The notes: generated by a model not told the origin, from the sequence alone. Positions 23,413 through 33,019 are shown, counted from the first letter of the stretch. The stretch: DNA of 64,000 nucleotides from Jaltomata sinuosa (GCA_003996215.1 QJPP01001567.1:309001-373000); one strand, 5' to 3'. Made by a program: numbers and translations.

Positions 23413-24138
23413 ATGGATGATATACTTAAAGTTATGACGACTCTCTGCAAAGAAGTCGATAACTTGAACAAAGAGATATTACAAATTAAAGCTAGCCAGC
23501 AGCATGGTAAAAATGCGGATCTATGTCGATCGGAAGACATTAAAATTCCAGAGCTAAAAGGTGACGTTGGGAAACACCTAAAACCCCAAAATACTTTGAT
23601 TTATGCAGGTGAAGCATCTACTAGCAGGACATCTACAAAAGAGGAAAGGAAATATATCAGTACAAATCTAAATAAACTATTTGAAATCCCATATACTCCA
23701 AAAAACCAAAGAATTCCATTTATACCTCCACAAGTAAATACTTATAAAGATAGCCTAAACCAGAATAAAAAGACCTACAACCACATCACCCAGTCATATA
23801 TAAATAATATCCACAAAATCCAACTATTTTTAAACAAAAATCCCAGATCCAAAACTACCATTAAACCAGAAGAAGACTATATAACCCAAAGCTTACAAGG
23901 ATATAATAAGCTAATAGCACAACCAAAAACTAGTGCAAATCTAGTAGCAACTTGCTACCATTATGGACTATTACATAACATAGAAATCCCAGATCTAAGA
24001 AAATTAATATGGGAAAGAATATTTAGTAATGAAGACCTAGAACTAATAAACCAAGAATGGTATCATATAGAATTGCATGAACTAGACTCAGAACTAGAAG
24101 AACTTAATATAAACGACTTAGAATTAGATTCAGATTAA
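23413..24138 (+). pseudogene. Transactivator N-part fused to leader ORF tail (A)
   Basis: An ATG at 23413 (context CCATGG), 23 bp after the pol stop, opens a frame whose first ~190 codons are the N-terminal part of the viral transactivator/inclusion-body-like protein. At about 23977-23985 the frame joins, through the short homology ACATA, the last 50 codons of the leader ORF. The intervening 1.54 kb (transactivator C-part, promoter, poly(A) signal, leader start) is missing. The in-frame result is a chimeric reading frame without its C-terminal domain. B carries the identical join. Transactivator identity rests on position after pol and on the C-part at 32323-33019. Confidence 0.75.
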
Positions 24139-24296
24139 TGGAAAAATATTTTGAAGTTTGGCAAAAAAGAAGTAAGGTTAAATATAGAATAAAATTTGTT
24201 AAAAACCCAAATAAATTAAGTAAACTTTTTAAAATTCTATATACGCAAACTACAAAATATAAGATCCCTGAATCTATTCTAAATAAAACAGCATGA
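24138..24296 (+). CDS. EPRV small ORF, 52 codons (A)
   Basis: Starts ATG overlapping the previous stop (TAATG) and ends TGA overlapping the next start (ATGA at 24293). It is lysine-rich and basic, with no known domain. Copies are at 24866-25024 and 31074-31232. Tight stop-start coupling suggests translation by reinitiation, a known caulimovirid strategy aided by the transactivator. The function is unknown. Confidence 0.55.
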   Translation: MEKYFEVWQKRSKVKYRIKFVKNPNKLSKLFKILYTQTTKYKIPESILNKTA

Positions 24297-24541
24297 AAAG
24301 AAAAAATATGAGGACCACCCCCCAGTTTGGTATCAGAGCTATGGATGATTTAAAACATATAAAAAGAAAGATAAGAAAATCAATAAGAAGATTAGAAAAG
24401 TTATACCCAGTTTATAAACAACTTAGTATTACAAAGGAAGATAATGATAAATTACAAAAAATAATAGATCTTATATCTAGGACAGAATATAAATATGTTA
24501 AATACTTAAAATATAGATATCAAAAGGAAAATGAACAGTAA
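24293..24541 (+). CDS. EPRV small ORF across primer site, 82 codons (A)
   Basis: Starts ATG in ATGA. The primer binding site lies inside it at codons 12-16. The product is basic and helix-prone (repeated K/R with I/L spacing) and may form a coiled coil. Its last 11 bases overlap the start of the next ORF (ATG at 24531), which is truncated here by the palindrome. Function unknown. Copies are at 24621-24869, 30829-31077 and (5'-truncated) 33227-33427. Confidence 0.6.
   Translation: MKRKNMRTTPQFGIRAMDDLKHIKRKIRKSIRRLEKLYPVYKQLSITKEDNDKLQKIIDLISRTEYKYVKYLKYRYQKENEQ
24328..24339 (+). other. tRNA-Met primer binding site (A)
   Basis: TGGTATCAGAGC, complementary to the 3' end of plant initiator tRNA-Met; conventional nucleotide 1 of caulimovirid maps. 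Confidence 0.9.
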
Positions 24542-24573
24542 CGAATATAGGCAAGAACTTAATGGTTATCTAT

Positions 24574-24588
24574 TTCTTCTGCATCTAT
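24574..24588. other. 15-nt palindrome loop
   Basis: TTCTTCTGCATCTAT separates the arms. The same 15-mer occurs in the B movement gene at 28127-28141. The arms end in about 10 bases (GGTTATCTAT) that are not part of the viral 66-codon ORF. The junction therefore looks like filler DNA made during repair. Confidence 0.85.
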
Positions 24589-24620
24589 ATAGATAACCAT
24601 TAAGTTCTTGCCTATATTCG

Positions 24621-24869
24621 TTACTGTTCATTTTCCTTTTGATATCTATATTTTAAGTATTTAACATATTTATATTCTGTCCTAGATATAAGATCTATTA
24701 TTTTTTGTAATTTATCATTATCTTCCTTTGTAATACTAAGTTGTTTATAAACTGGGTATAACTTTTCTAATCTTCTTATTGATTTTCTTATCTTTCTTTT
24801 TATATGTTTTAAATCATCCATAGCTCTGATACCAAACTGGGGGGTGGTCCTCATATTTTTTCTTTTCAT
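24621..24869 (-). CDS. EPRV small ORF across primer site, 82 codons (B, distal)
   Basis: Minus-strand twin of 24293-24541, identical in translation, with the primer site at 24823-24834. In viral sense this is the second occurrence of the region in B, because B is longer than one genome. The next ORF is cut by the palindrome centre. Confidence 0.6.
   Translation of the reverse strand: MKRKNMRTTPQFGIRAMDDLKHIKRKIRKSIRRLEKLYPVYKQLSITKEDNDKLQKIIDLISRTEYKYVKYLKYRYQKENEQ
24823..24834 (-). other. tRNA-Met primer binding site (B, distal)
   Basis: GCTCTGATACCA on the plus strand, i.e. TGGTATCAGAGC on the minus strand. It lies 6208 bp from the proximal site at 31031-31042. Confidence 0.9.
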
Positions 24870-25024
24870 GCTGTTTTATTTAGAATAGATTCAGGGATCT
24901 TATATTTTGTAGTTTGCGTATATAGAATTTTAAAAAGTTTACTTAATTTATTTGGGTTTTTAACAAATTTTATTCTATATTTAACCTTACTTCTTTTTTG
25001 CCAAACTTCGAAATATTTTTCCAT
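24866..25024 (-). CDS. EPRV small ORF, 52 codons (B, distal)
   Basis: Minus-strand twin of 24138-24296 with the same TAATG and ATGA overlaps with its neighbours. Only silent change noticed. Function unknown. Confidence 0.5.
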   Translation of the reverse strand: MEKYFEVWQKRSKVKYRIKFVKNPNKLSKLFKILYTQTTKYKIPESILNKTA

Positions 25025-25749
25025 TAATCTGAATCTAATTCTAAGTCGTTTATATTAAGTTCTTCTAGTTCTGAGTCTAGTTCATGCAATTCTATATGAT
25101 ACCATTCTTGGTTTATTAGTTCTAGGTCTTCATTACTAAATATTCTTTCCCATATTAATTTTCTTAGATCTGGGATTTCTATGTTATGTAATAGTCCATA
25201 ATGGTAGCAAGTTGCTACTAGATTTGCACTAGTTTTTGGTTGTGCTATTAGCTTATTATATCCTTGTAAGCTCTGGGTTATATAGTCTTCTTCTGGTTTA
25301 ATGGTAGTTTTGGATCTGGGATTTTTGTTTAAAAATAGTTGGATTTTGTGGATATTATTTATATATGACTGGGTGATGTGGTTGTAGGTCTTTTTATTCT
25401 GGTTTAGGCTATCTTTATAAGTATTTACTTGTGGAGGTATAAATGGAATTCTTTGGTTTTTTGGAGTATATGGGGTTTCAAATAGTTTATTTAGATTTGT
25501 ACTGACATATTTCCTTTCCTCTTTTGTAGATGTCCTGCTGGTAGATGCTTCACCTGCATAAATCAAAGTATTTTGGGTTTTTAGGTGTTTCCCAACGTCA
25601 CCTTTTAGCTCTGGAATTTTAATGTCTTCCGATCGACATAGATCCGCATTTTTACCATGCTGCTGGCTAGCTTTAATTTGTAATATCTCTTTGTTCAAGT
25701 TATCGACTTCTTTGCAGAGAGTCGTCATAACTTTAAGTATATCATCCAT
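25024..25749 (-). pseudogene. Transactivator N-part fused to leader ORF tail (B)
   Basis: Same chimeric frame as 23413-24138, including the identical junction after the transactivator N-part. It shows a few replacement differences from A (for example T for P, V for I, and T for I codons in the N-part). The missing 1.54 kb between the joined parts contains the viral poly(A) signal. Transcription arriving from the B promoter would therefore have no viral terminator before the palindrome centre. Confidence 0.75.
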
Positions 25750-25771
25750 GGTAGTTTTTTCAGTAGTTTCT

Positions 25772-26045
25772 TCAGTCTGCGTAGCTTTGTCTTGATATGT
25801 AATCTGCAATTGCATTCTTGTTAGTACCAATTACTTCAATTGTAAATGTGAAATTTAATATATTTAATACAAGTCTCCGTATCTCTTTTGTCGTAACTGA
25901 ATCCTGTACTTTCCTTGTTAACCACCATTTTACTTGTGTGTTATCTGTCCTAATAACGAATTTATTATATACAATATATGGTTCAAAAGCTAACAAACAT
26001 TTATATATCGAATATAGTTCTTTACGATTTATTTCCCATTTTATT
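25772..26045 (-). pseudogene. EPRV RNase H C-terminal part, shifted frame (B)
   Basis: Twin of 23117-23390 with the same frame break relative to the upstream RT-RNase H frame. Ends with the IADYISR block. Confidence 0.85.
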
Positions 26046-27172
26046 TCAGGATTTGTAAATGTTCCTGAATAATCTGCAATGATGCTCTATTTTTTCTTTA
26101 TCATATCTGTATTTTAATACTCCTCCGTAACTAATTTCACTTGCATCTGATTCTACTATATAAATAAATTTCTTATTTTCGTCTGGAAAACATAGTTTTG
26201 GTAATTTTTTGCATAGTAGTTTTATTTTCTTTATCTGTTCTTGATCCTTTTCATCAAAATGATATTCTACATCTTTCTTCAATTTCTTGTGTAATGGCTT
26301 TAGATTTTCTGCTAATTTTGGTATATATTCTCTTACTTGATTTACTAGTCCTAAAAATGATTGTAATTTCTTTTTTGTATCTATCTGTTCATCTGAATTT
26401 ATTATTTTCTGTACTATATGTGGCTGCATTTTTATGCCATTCCTATCTATTTCTATTCCTAAGAATTCTATTTGGTTTTTCATTATTTCTGCTTTTTTCT
26501 TACTTAGGCTAATTCCAGAATATGTAACAATATGTATGAATTTTTCTAATAATCTTATATGCTCGTCTTGTGTTCTTGAATATAGTAATATATCGTCTAT
26601 ATATACTATACAATTTTCTAATTGATTAAAATAATTATCCATAAAATGTTGATATCTACCTGGTGCATTTTTATATCCAAAAGGTAATACATTCCATTCA
26701 TAAAATCCTTGGGGTACTGTAAATGCTGTTAATTTTTTAGATTCTTCTTCTAGCTTAAGGTGGTAAAAGCCTGATTTACAATCAAACTTACTGAAATAAT
26801 TATATCCTTGAACTTGTCTTATTTTTAATATCTTATTGGGTATTGGATAATTATATGTTTTAGTTTTTGCATTTAAATTTCTATAATCAATAACCATTCT
26901 ACTTTTTCCTCTTTTTTGTTCACTATGTTTATTTACTATAAATGCTGGACTTGTATGTTTACTATTACTTTCTTGTATATATTCATTTTCTAGTAATTCT
27001 TTTATATGCATTTTAAATTCATTTAAATCATCAAAATTATATTTTAAAGGTTTTTGAGTAATTATACTATTTTCATCAATTAATTCTATTTTTATTTTAG
27101 TTTTATGTTTTTCCCATCCTCTTAAGGGATTTTCACTATATAATGGCTCTAATTGTTCTTGGATAATTTTAA
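26046..27172 (-). pseudogene. EPRV reverse transcriptase-RNase H part (B)
   Basis: Contains the RT domain with YIDD (about 26592-26603) and the first part of RNase H. It is separated from the protease part by a one-base loss in an A run at about 27163-27172. It also carries the RNase H shift shared with A at its 3' end. The first ATG in this frame is at 27011, but homology begins upstream of it. Confidence 0.88.
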
Positions 27173-27673
27173 TTTATCTATAGCAAATATAATCAGTTCT
27201 ATTTTATGCTCATTTGTTTTTATATTTTCTAATTTCTGAGTAATTTTTTCACTTCCTTTTATCCATGGAGTAGGTTTTCTGATTTTATTATATACTCTTT
27301 TAGCTGCTACTTTATGTTTGCATGGGGTTGTAAACCACCAATGTGTTTTTGTTATTATATGTGGATATAGTTTTTCTAAAAAAGGCATTCCTAAGAGTAT
27401 ATCTTTATTTGTAAATTCATAACTATATATTTCTTCTATTGTTAATACTTTATCCCATATTTGTAATTTTATATTTCTCGCTTTATGATTTATCATACTT
27501 CCTTCATTATTAAATCCTGTTACTACTATTGGTGTAGTTAACTTTTCCCATTTCTCGTCTGGCAAACAATTATGCTTACATACATTAGCTTCTGATCCTG
27601 TATCTATCATTGGAGTATAATATCTATTATAATATCCTGGTACTATTATTTTAGCAAGTATATGGATTTTCAT
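27149..27673 (-). pseudogene. EPRV protease part of pol (B)
   Basis: The first 170 codons of the pol frame with DTGS at residues 24-27. It ends prematurely after the A-run deletion (private to B; A lacks it). It starts four bases after the movement gene stop (TAAATG). Confidence 0.88.
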
Positions 27674-28873
27674 TTACATAGTTCTTTTAATTATTACTTT
27701 TTTACCTTTATATGTAATAGTTAACTGTGTATCTTCTAATTTATAGGGTTTCATTTCTTCTAGCCATTTTATGCCTAATATAATATTATTATTTCCTTGA
27801 TATATTTTAAATTTTATTACCATTGGTATTCCACCAATAATTAATTCCTTTTCTACTGATTCTTTAAAGGCTATAAATTCTTTTGGTAAATCCGAGTTTT
27901 CTATATAATTTATTTCTTCTTCTGTTACCAATTCTCTTATTATATAATTCTCTTCTTGTCCTGTATTTATTATTATAATAAATTTTCTTTGCTCTAATAT
28001 TCCTGTTATGTAATAATGGTTTGGTTCTATCTCTTTTATTGTTACCGAATTTCTTGATGATTGTGGTGTATCACCATAGCTTTTTCTTTTAGATGTGCTT
28101 ATCCTATCACTTATAATTTCTAAGTTTTCTTCTGCATCTATTTCTTTATAACTATAATCATTGTTATCTATTACTGATACTATTTGTTCAAAAGGATTTT
28201 CTATTTTTATTCTATTGATTTTATTTTTTGCTGTTATTTTGTGTTTAGTTGTTAATACATACAGATTTTTACATCTGGCTGTAAATATCTTACTGCCTGG
28301 GGCTAACTCAATTCCTGTCATTTTCCAATATAATACTAACGATTTATCTATGTTACGGTCATTTATTGCTACTGAATAATTTGCACTTATTATGAATTTG
28401 AACTTTTGGTATATTAGGTTTCCTTTTACTGCACTTATTACACTTTTTTCTATAGGTTCGATTATTCTATCGTCTGCTATGTATATCTCTATAGGTGTAT
28501 CTATTCCTTCTCTGAAACACGCTTTTATTAGTATTTCTGTTCCTCCTAGATGCACATATCTTATTGGTTCCTTAGTTTGAATTGCTTGTATTTCTTTATT
28601 TATTACTTTCTTATTTATTATTGGTATTCTTGCTTTTCCTTTTGTAAATTTACAGTCTATTATGTGTTCTTTTTGACTTACTACATAGTATTCTTCTTTT
28701 TGTCTTTTAAATATGTTTTTTAATTTTGGTAATTTAAATATTTTATCTACACTTAGATCTAATTCTTTTCCTTTTATTTGTTCAAATATATTTATATCAA
28801 ATATTACTTTCTGCTCTGAAGATTCTTCATCCATATGTTCTTCTGTTATTATTTCTACTTCTTTTTCAGTCAT
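27674..28873 (-). CDS. EPRV movement protein, intact frame (B)
   Basis: Uninterrupted 399-codon frame starting ATG at 28873 and overlapping the coat gene end by 8 bp. Position after the coat gene and before pol, together with the size and the core (conserved LGGTEILI...D and W(K)MTG-type stretches around residues 107-190), fit a 30K-superfamily cell-to-cell movement protein. The C-terminal 100 codons contain a DTG-like INTGQEENYI stretch, perhaps a decayed protease-like fold. It is identical in length to the C copy. Movement proteins open plasmodesmata for virus spread; whether this one is expressed is unknown. Confidence 0.8.
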   Translation of the reverse strand: MTEKEVEIITEEHMDEESSEQKVIFDINIFEQIKGKELDLSVDKIFKLPKLKNIFKRQKEEYYVVSQKEHIIDCKFTKGKARIPIINKKVINKEIQAIQTKEPIRYVHLGGTEILIKACFREGIDTPIEIYIADDRIIEPIEKSVISAVKGNLIYQKFKFIISANYSVAINDRNIDKSLVLYWKMTGIELAPGSKIFTARCKNLYVLTTKHKITAKNKINRIKIENPFEQIVSVIDNNDYSYKEIDAEENLEIISDRISTSKRKSYGDTPQSSRNSVTIKEIEPNHYYITGILEQRKFIIIINTGQEENYIIRELVTEEEINYIENSDLPKEFIAFKESVEKELIIGGIPMVIKFKIYQGNNNIILGIKWLEEMKPYKLEDTQLTITYKGKKVIIKRTM

Positions 28874-30637
28874 TTTCTAATTCCAATTCTTCTTCGTTTT
28901 CCGATTCTTCATATAATTCATTTTCAGATAATTCATATATGCTATCATTATCACTTATTTCATAGTCTAAATATTCTAATGGCATATATTCCTCATTATT
29001 TATTATTATTTCTGTTATTTGCTTCCTTTTAGGATTTCTAGGTAATCTACAATCTTTAGCTAAATGTCCTAATTTTCCACAATTATAACATGTACATTCT
29101 GTTATTTTCTTTTGTGGTCTAAATTGTTTTTTATTATTATAATTTCTTACATAGTATTGTCTCCTAGGCCTTTTATTTTTAAATTGGGTTTTATATCTTT
29201 TAAGCTTTCCTGGTTTTCTATTCTTTTTATAATAATTATTTGTACATCCAAATTGAGGTGCTATCTTATCTCTACAACATTGTAAATTTTTTATTATAGT
29301 TTTTTCCATCTTCATTTTTGTTTTGTATTTTTCACATATTCCTGAATACCATGTTTGCAAAAATTTTACCATAGCTCCTAGTGTATCTTGTAACCCTGCA
29401 TTGTTCCAATCTTTTATTATTTTTGTACTAAATGGTTCTGGTAATTTTGTAAAATATAATTTTCTTATTTCTTTTGCTTCTTCTGGCGTATATTTACCTT
29501 TATAATAATATTCTCTAAATACACATGTATATTCATCTATGTAACACATATTACATATTGCTAATTTTATCATTAAATTTCTATTAAATTGTTTATCCTT
29601 ATTTTGTTCTTCTACTTCTGAAGTTGTGCTGCTAAACTCACTTCTTATAGCTATCTCATATTTATATAAGATGTCCATAGATGTAGTTGCATTTTCATTA
29701 TTTATATTTTTACTATTTCTTAATGCCTGTTGATAATCTTCTGATAAATTAAGTAACCATAGTTTTACTGTTCCTAAAAATGTTCGTTCTATGTATCCTG
29801 GTGTATCTGCTATACTTATTTTATTATCTACCAATTGTTTTGCTATATTTCCTATCCATAATTGTATTGTTTTATTTACATCTGCTACACAATCTAATTC
29901 TAAGAAATTATTATTTGGATTAGTTGTTTTTGGAGTCCATTTTCTATTTAATCTTTTATCCCATAAAGTCTTTTCTCTATCAGATTCTCTATAGTCAACT
30001 GTATAGTATATTGGATTTAATATTTTCGGGTTTTTAACTCCTGATGTACTAGCTTCTTGTTTTTTATCTTTTTCAACATCCCCTGCATTTATTTCAATAT
30101 CTTCATCTATTTTTTCTATATTTGCTATCATTTCTGTGTAAGTTTCACTTGTTTCTGAATTTCTCTCTGTTTGTTCATCATTCACTTCATTGATTTCATC
30201 TATATCTATCTCTTCTTTTAATTGGTTCTTCCATTTGTAATTTTTCTTTAAAATTTTCTATTTCTGTTCTTAATTTTGTCTCTATTTCTTTTTCTTTTTG
30301 TTTTACCTCATATAGTTCCTTTAACCTTTTTAATTCTTTTTCCAACATTAATATCTTTTCATTTTTTATTTCTTCAATTTGCTGTATTTCTTGTTTTGCT
30401 TGTTGTTTAATAATAGTTATTTCCTTTTTTCTATCTATTTCCTCATTTTCTTTAGCTACTCTTACCATTGTTGTTAAACTATCTTCTAATCTTAAAGATT
30501 CCTTTTCTAGCATTAAACTTAAATTATCTCCTACCTTTTTATAACGTCTTCCTAGATTTGAAAATACTATTTTTATTTTTAATCCATCTTGATTTTCATA
30601 TGTTTTTTTCATCTATAGCAAATTCTTCTTTATTCAT
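28866..30637 (-). pseudogene. EPRV coat protein, two frameshifts (B)
   Basis: Starts ATG at 30635-30637 just after the 66-codon ORF. It has an N-terminal coiled coil rich in E/K, an acidic linker, the capsid core, a basic region and a CCHC zinc knuckle (C-X2-C-X4-H-X4-C, about 29049-29090), ending in an acidic tail. Two one-base insertions break it: an extra A in the A run at about 30603-30609 and an extra T near 30224. C lacks both, but has a stop. Coat protein would package viral DNA; the knuckle binds RNA. Confidence 0.85.
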
Positions 30638-30638
30638 C

Positions 30639-30839
30639 TTATAGATTATGTTGTAATTTATATTCTAGACTATCTATTTGTAGTTGCAAATAAAATATAG
30701 TTTTTCTTTGTGATTTTAAAGATTCTTTACAAACTCCTGCAATCATATTGTAGTGAAGTCTATTTTGTCTATGTTCTATCTCTTGTCTTTTTTCTATGAT
30801 TATTTTATTAAGTTCTTGCCTATATTCGTTACTGTTCAT
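30639..30839 (-). CDS. EPRV 66-codon ORF (B)
   Basis: Starts within the end of the 82-codon ORF (11-bp overlap) and stops two bases before the coat ATG. Predicted helical and charged; no known domain. The C copy is at 33417-33617. May be a small virion-associated or accessory protein, but this is only inferred from position. Confidence 0.55.
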   Translation of the reverse strand: MNSNEYRQELNKIIIEKRQEIEHRQNRLHYNMIAGVCKESLKSQRKTIFYLQLQIDSLEYKLQHNL

Positions 30840-31077
30840 CTTCCTTTTGATATCTATATTTTAAGTATTTAACATATTTATATTCTGTCCTAGATATAAG
30901 ATCTATTATTTTTTGTAAGTTATCATTATCTTCCTTTGTAATACTAAGTTGTTTATAAACTGGGTATAACTTTTCTAATCTTCTTTTTGATTTTCTTATC
31001 TTTCTTTTTATATGTTTTAAATCATCCATAGCTCTGATACCAAACTGGGGGGTGGTCCTCATATTTTTTCTTTTCAT
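30829..31077 (-). CDS. EPRV small ORF across primer site, 82 codons (B, proximal)
   Basis: Same ORF as 24293-24541 with three replacement differences (K for I, N for K, D for N). Starts in ATGA shared with the upstream 52-codon ORF. Contains the proximal primer site. Confidence 0.58.
   Translation of the reverse strand: MKRKNMRTTPQFGIRAMDDLKHIKRKIRKSKRRLEKLYPVYKQLSITKEDNDNLQKIIDLISRTEYKYVKYLKYRYQKEDEQ
31031..31042 (-). other. tRNA-Met primer binding site (B, proximal)
   Basis: GCTCTGATACCA on the plus strand; preceded in viral sense by CCCCCCAGTT. It marks the start of the viral map in segment B. Confidence 0.9.
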
Positions 31078-31232
31078 GCTGTTTTATTTAGAATAGATTC
31101 AGGGATCCTATATTTTGTAGTTTGCGTATATAGAATTTTAAAAAGTTTACTTAATTTATTTGGGTTTTTAACAAATTTTATTCTATATTTAACCTTACTT
31201 CTTTTTTGCCAAACTTCAAAATATTTTTCCAT
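31074..31232 (-). CDS. EPRV small ORF, 52 codons (B, proximal)
   Basis: Third copy of the lysine-rich small ORF, coupled by TAATG to the leader ORF and by ATGA to the next ORF. Function unknown. Confidence 0.5.
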   Translation of the reverse strand: MEKYFEVWQKRSKVKYRIKFVKNPNKLSKLFKILYTQTTKYRIPESILNKTA

Positions 31233-31483
31233 TAATCTGAATCTAATTCTAAGTCGTTTATATTAAGTTCTTCTAGTTCTGAGTCTAGTTCATGCAATTC
31301 TATATGATACCATTCTTGGTTTATTAGTTCTAGGTCTTCATTACTAAATATTCTTTCCCATATTAATTTTCTTAGATCTGGGATTTCTATGTCTCTAAGC
31401 ACATACAAAATTAATATTTTATAATTGTAAATTACTTCATCATGCAAATAGGTAAAATAAGTAGGTTCTATTTCGTTGCTCAT
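31232..31483 (-). CDS. EPRV leader ORF, 83 codons (B)
   Basis: First ORF after the viral promoter. An ATG at 31483 (another in frame at 31489) opens an 83-codon acidic frame ending in repeated E/L/D. Partial copies form the tails of the chimeric frames in A and B and the left-edge fragment at 20503. No known domain. It lies ahead of the primer site, so the RNA leader is short and the ORF could be the first translated. Confidence 0.6.
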   Translation of the reverse strand: MSNEIEPTYFTYLHDEVIYNYKILILYVLRDIEIPDLRKLIWERIFSNEDLELINQEWYHIELHELDSELEELNINDLELDSD

Positions 31484-31896
31484 GTTCATTTTTCTTATGC
31501 TTGCTTTTTGTTGATTAATTCCCTCATACCATAACATGTTAATAACATTACACTTGATTATTATCACTAGATTTATTTTAACCATACTTTCTTATTGTTA
31601 ACACCGTACTTTTCAAGGTACTTTCCCCTCCTAGATAATATCACTCTGTCTACTCCCTTTACGGCATTCATTCTTTCGCCTTGGTTTCAACCTCTGGATA
31701 TTATTTTCGGATTGTTTCCCCTATTTCCTCATGTCAACAATTCGAAATTATGATTCAAATAATTCTAGCAAATAATAACAAATATAAATTATTTATACAT
31801 GCTATGATACTCAGGAATCAACAATTTAGCTATGCATATTTATGAACAAATATACCTTACTCTTATCTTGCTCCATATCTGCTTGCAAATTGTTAT

Positions 31897-31902
31897 TTTA
31901 TT
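31897..31902 (-). terminator. EPRV poly(A) signal
   Basis: AATAAA on the minus strand, downstream of the TATA box and upstream of the leader ORF. No second copy exists in B because the distal intergenic region is deleted. Confidence 0.55.
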
Positions 31903-31976
31903 TCTGAAAATATTTTTGTGTACAAGAGAGGGTGCTTTCCGTGTAGAAAGTCTTGCCCTCTTATTTCTAATTCTAT

Positions 31977-31985
31977 CTATTTATA
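31977..31985 (-). promoter_or_regulatory. EPRV TATA box
   Basis: TATAAATAG on the minus strand (CCTATAAATAGATAG context). Transcription would start about 30 bp further left and run toward the palindrome. Confidence 0.65.
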
Positions 31986-32322
31986 GGAGATTTCTAACAG
32001 ATGTCTTAATCTCCTTTTACTATTCCTACTTTACACCTATTGTTTTACTATTTCTAACTTTTTACAAAAGTCAAAAGATTCCTATCCTACTTTACAGCTA
32101 ATCCTACTAGCACTTTCTTTTTACATGTGCTGATAATTTTTGTACAAAAAGTCAAAAGAAACTTTACATTTGTCCCCTTTCCTATTTTACTTCTTTCCAG
32201 CATCGCAAGCAAACAAAATACTTTACATCTTTTTCTTCATTTTATCTCTTTGTCTTCCACTAGCTGTCTCTTTCATCTTTTTCTTCCACTAGCTTCTGTC
32301 TTTATCTCGATTCTTCTAGTTT

Positions 32323-33019
32323 TTACTCCAGCTGTACCTCTGGAATTACATCATTTTCTCCTTGGCATTTTGAACACTTGTGATCCGGATATTTGTGATT
32401 AATTAATTTGCAGTATCTTGTCATCATTCCTTCTGAAATAAAATTTTTTCTTATAGCTCTTGTTAATGGCTGTTCTTCTGGTCTTAGTAGGCTAAATGCC
32501 CACTGTCTTATCTCTTCCATGTCTGTAATACGTTCTTCTCGGCATGTTGAATAAATCATAGTTTGTTCTCTTGAGTAGTAGCTCCAAATAGGATTCCTGT
32601 GCATATAATTTGTTGATAATTCTTGTAATATAGTAGCTATTCCAATAATCCTCTTTCCAGCATAAAATTCTGGTATTTCTTCTCTGGTAATTTCTTCATG
32701 TTCCTCTATCTTTTCCGGTATAATCATATCTCGTGTAAGTCCTATTTTAATAACTTGAATAACTGGTTTGATCTCGTCATATAATATCTCAGCTATGGCA
32801 GAATATATTCTGATATAAAATAATGTTCCTTTGGTAATTTTCTTGTATTGTGTAAATGCTCTATGTAGTTCAGGTAGTGTAGCTATTTCATCTCCTGTAC
32901 TCGTATATACTGTATGTAATAGTCCATAATGGTAGCAAGTTGCTACTAGATTTGCACTAGTTTTTGGTTGTGCTATTAGCTTATTATATCCTTGTAAGCT
33001 CTGGGTTATATAGTCTTCT
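32323..33019 (-). pseudogene. Transactivator C-terminal part (B, left end)
   Basis: An open frame runs from the junction near 33019 to the stop at 32323. It covers the central and C-terminal part of the viral transactivator, including a putative zinc-binding tail (CSKCQGE near the end, with an H upstream). The N-terminal half is missing here: at about 33019 the frame joins scraps of RT. The complementary N-part is in the chimeric frames at 23413 and 25024. In caulimovirids this protein allows reinitiation on polycistronic RNA and forms inclusion bodies. Confidence 0.7.

Larger units (their letters stand above)
20707..24573 (+). repeat. Left arm of 3.87-kb palindrome (A)
   Basis: Paired positions in A and B sum to 49161-49162 throughout (for example 21488 with 27673, 24293 with 24869). 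Only one 1-nt indel and roughly ten noticed substitutions separate the arms. The arm runs from inside the movement gene to the start of the 66-codon ORF. Confidence 0.95.
24589..28454 (-). repeat. Right arm of 3.87-kb palindrome (B)
   Basis: Reverse complement of 20707-24573. Left of 28454 in viral sense, B continues as intact viral sequence, while A joins rearranged scraps. A is therefore the truncated partner. Confidence 0.95.
26945..31045 (-). repeat. B arm of second inverted repeat (with C)
   Basis: Matches C (33208-37309) in reverse orientation. Paired positions sum to 64254-64256 (35381 with 28873, 36581 with 27673). Two 1-nt insertions in the B coat gene explain the shift. The 1.5-kb stretch 26945-28454 is present in all three segments. 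Confidence 0.93.
31484..32322 (-). promoter_or_regulatory. EPRV intergenic region with pregenomic promoter
   Basis: A non-coding region of about 840 bp between the transactivator end and the leader ORF, read on the minus strand. It contains TATAAATAG at 31977-31985 and, 75 bp downstream, AATAAA at 31897-31902. This is the usual caulimovirid arrangement, where the 35S-like RNA passes the signal once and terminates at it on the second pass. It is the only copy of this region in the cluster. Confidence 0.7.

Noticed and set aside
20707..28454. Palindrome as a sequencing or assembly artefact from an untrimmed hairpin adapter read
   Set aside because: The arms differ by about ten substitutions and one indel, the two ends continue into different sequence, and the loop is viral sequence. 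An artefact remains possible only at the level of misassembled paralogues.
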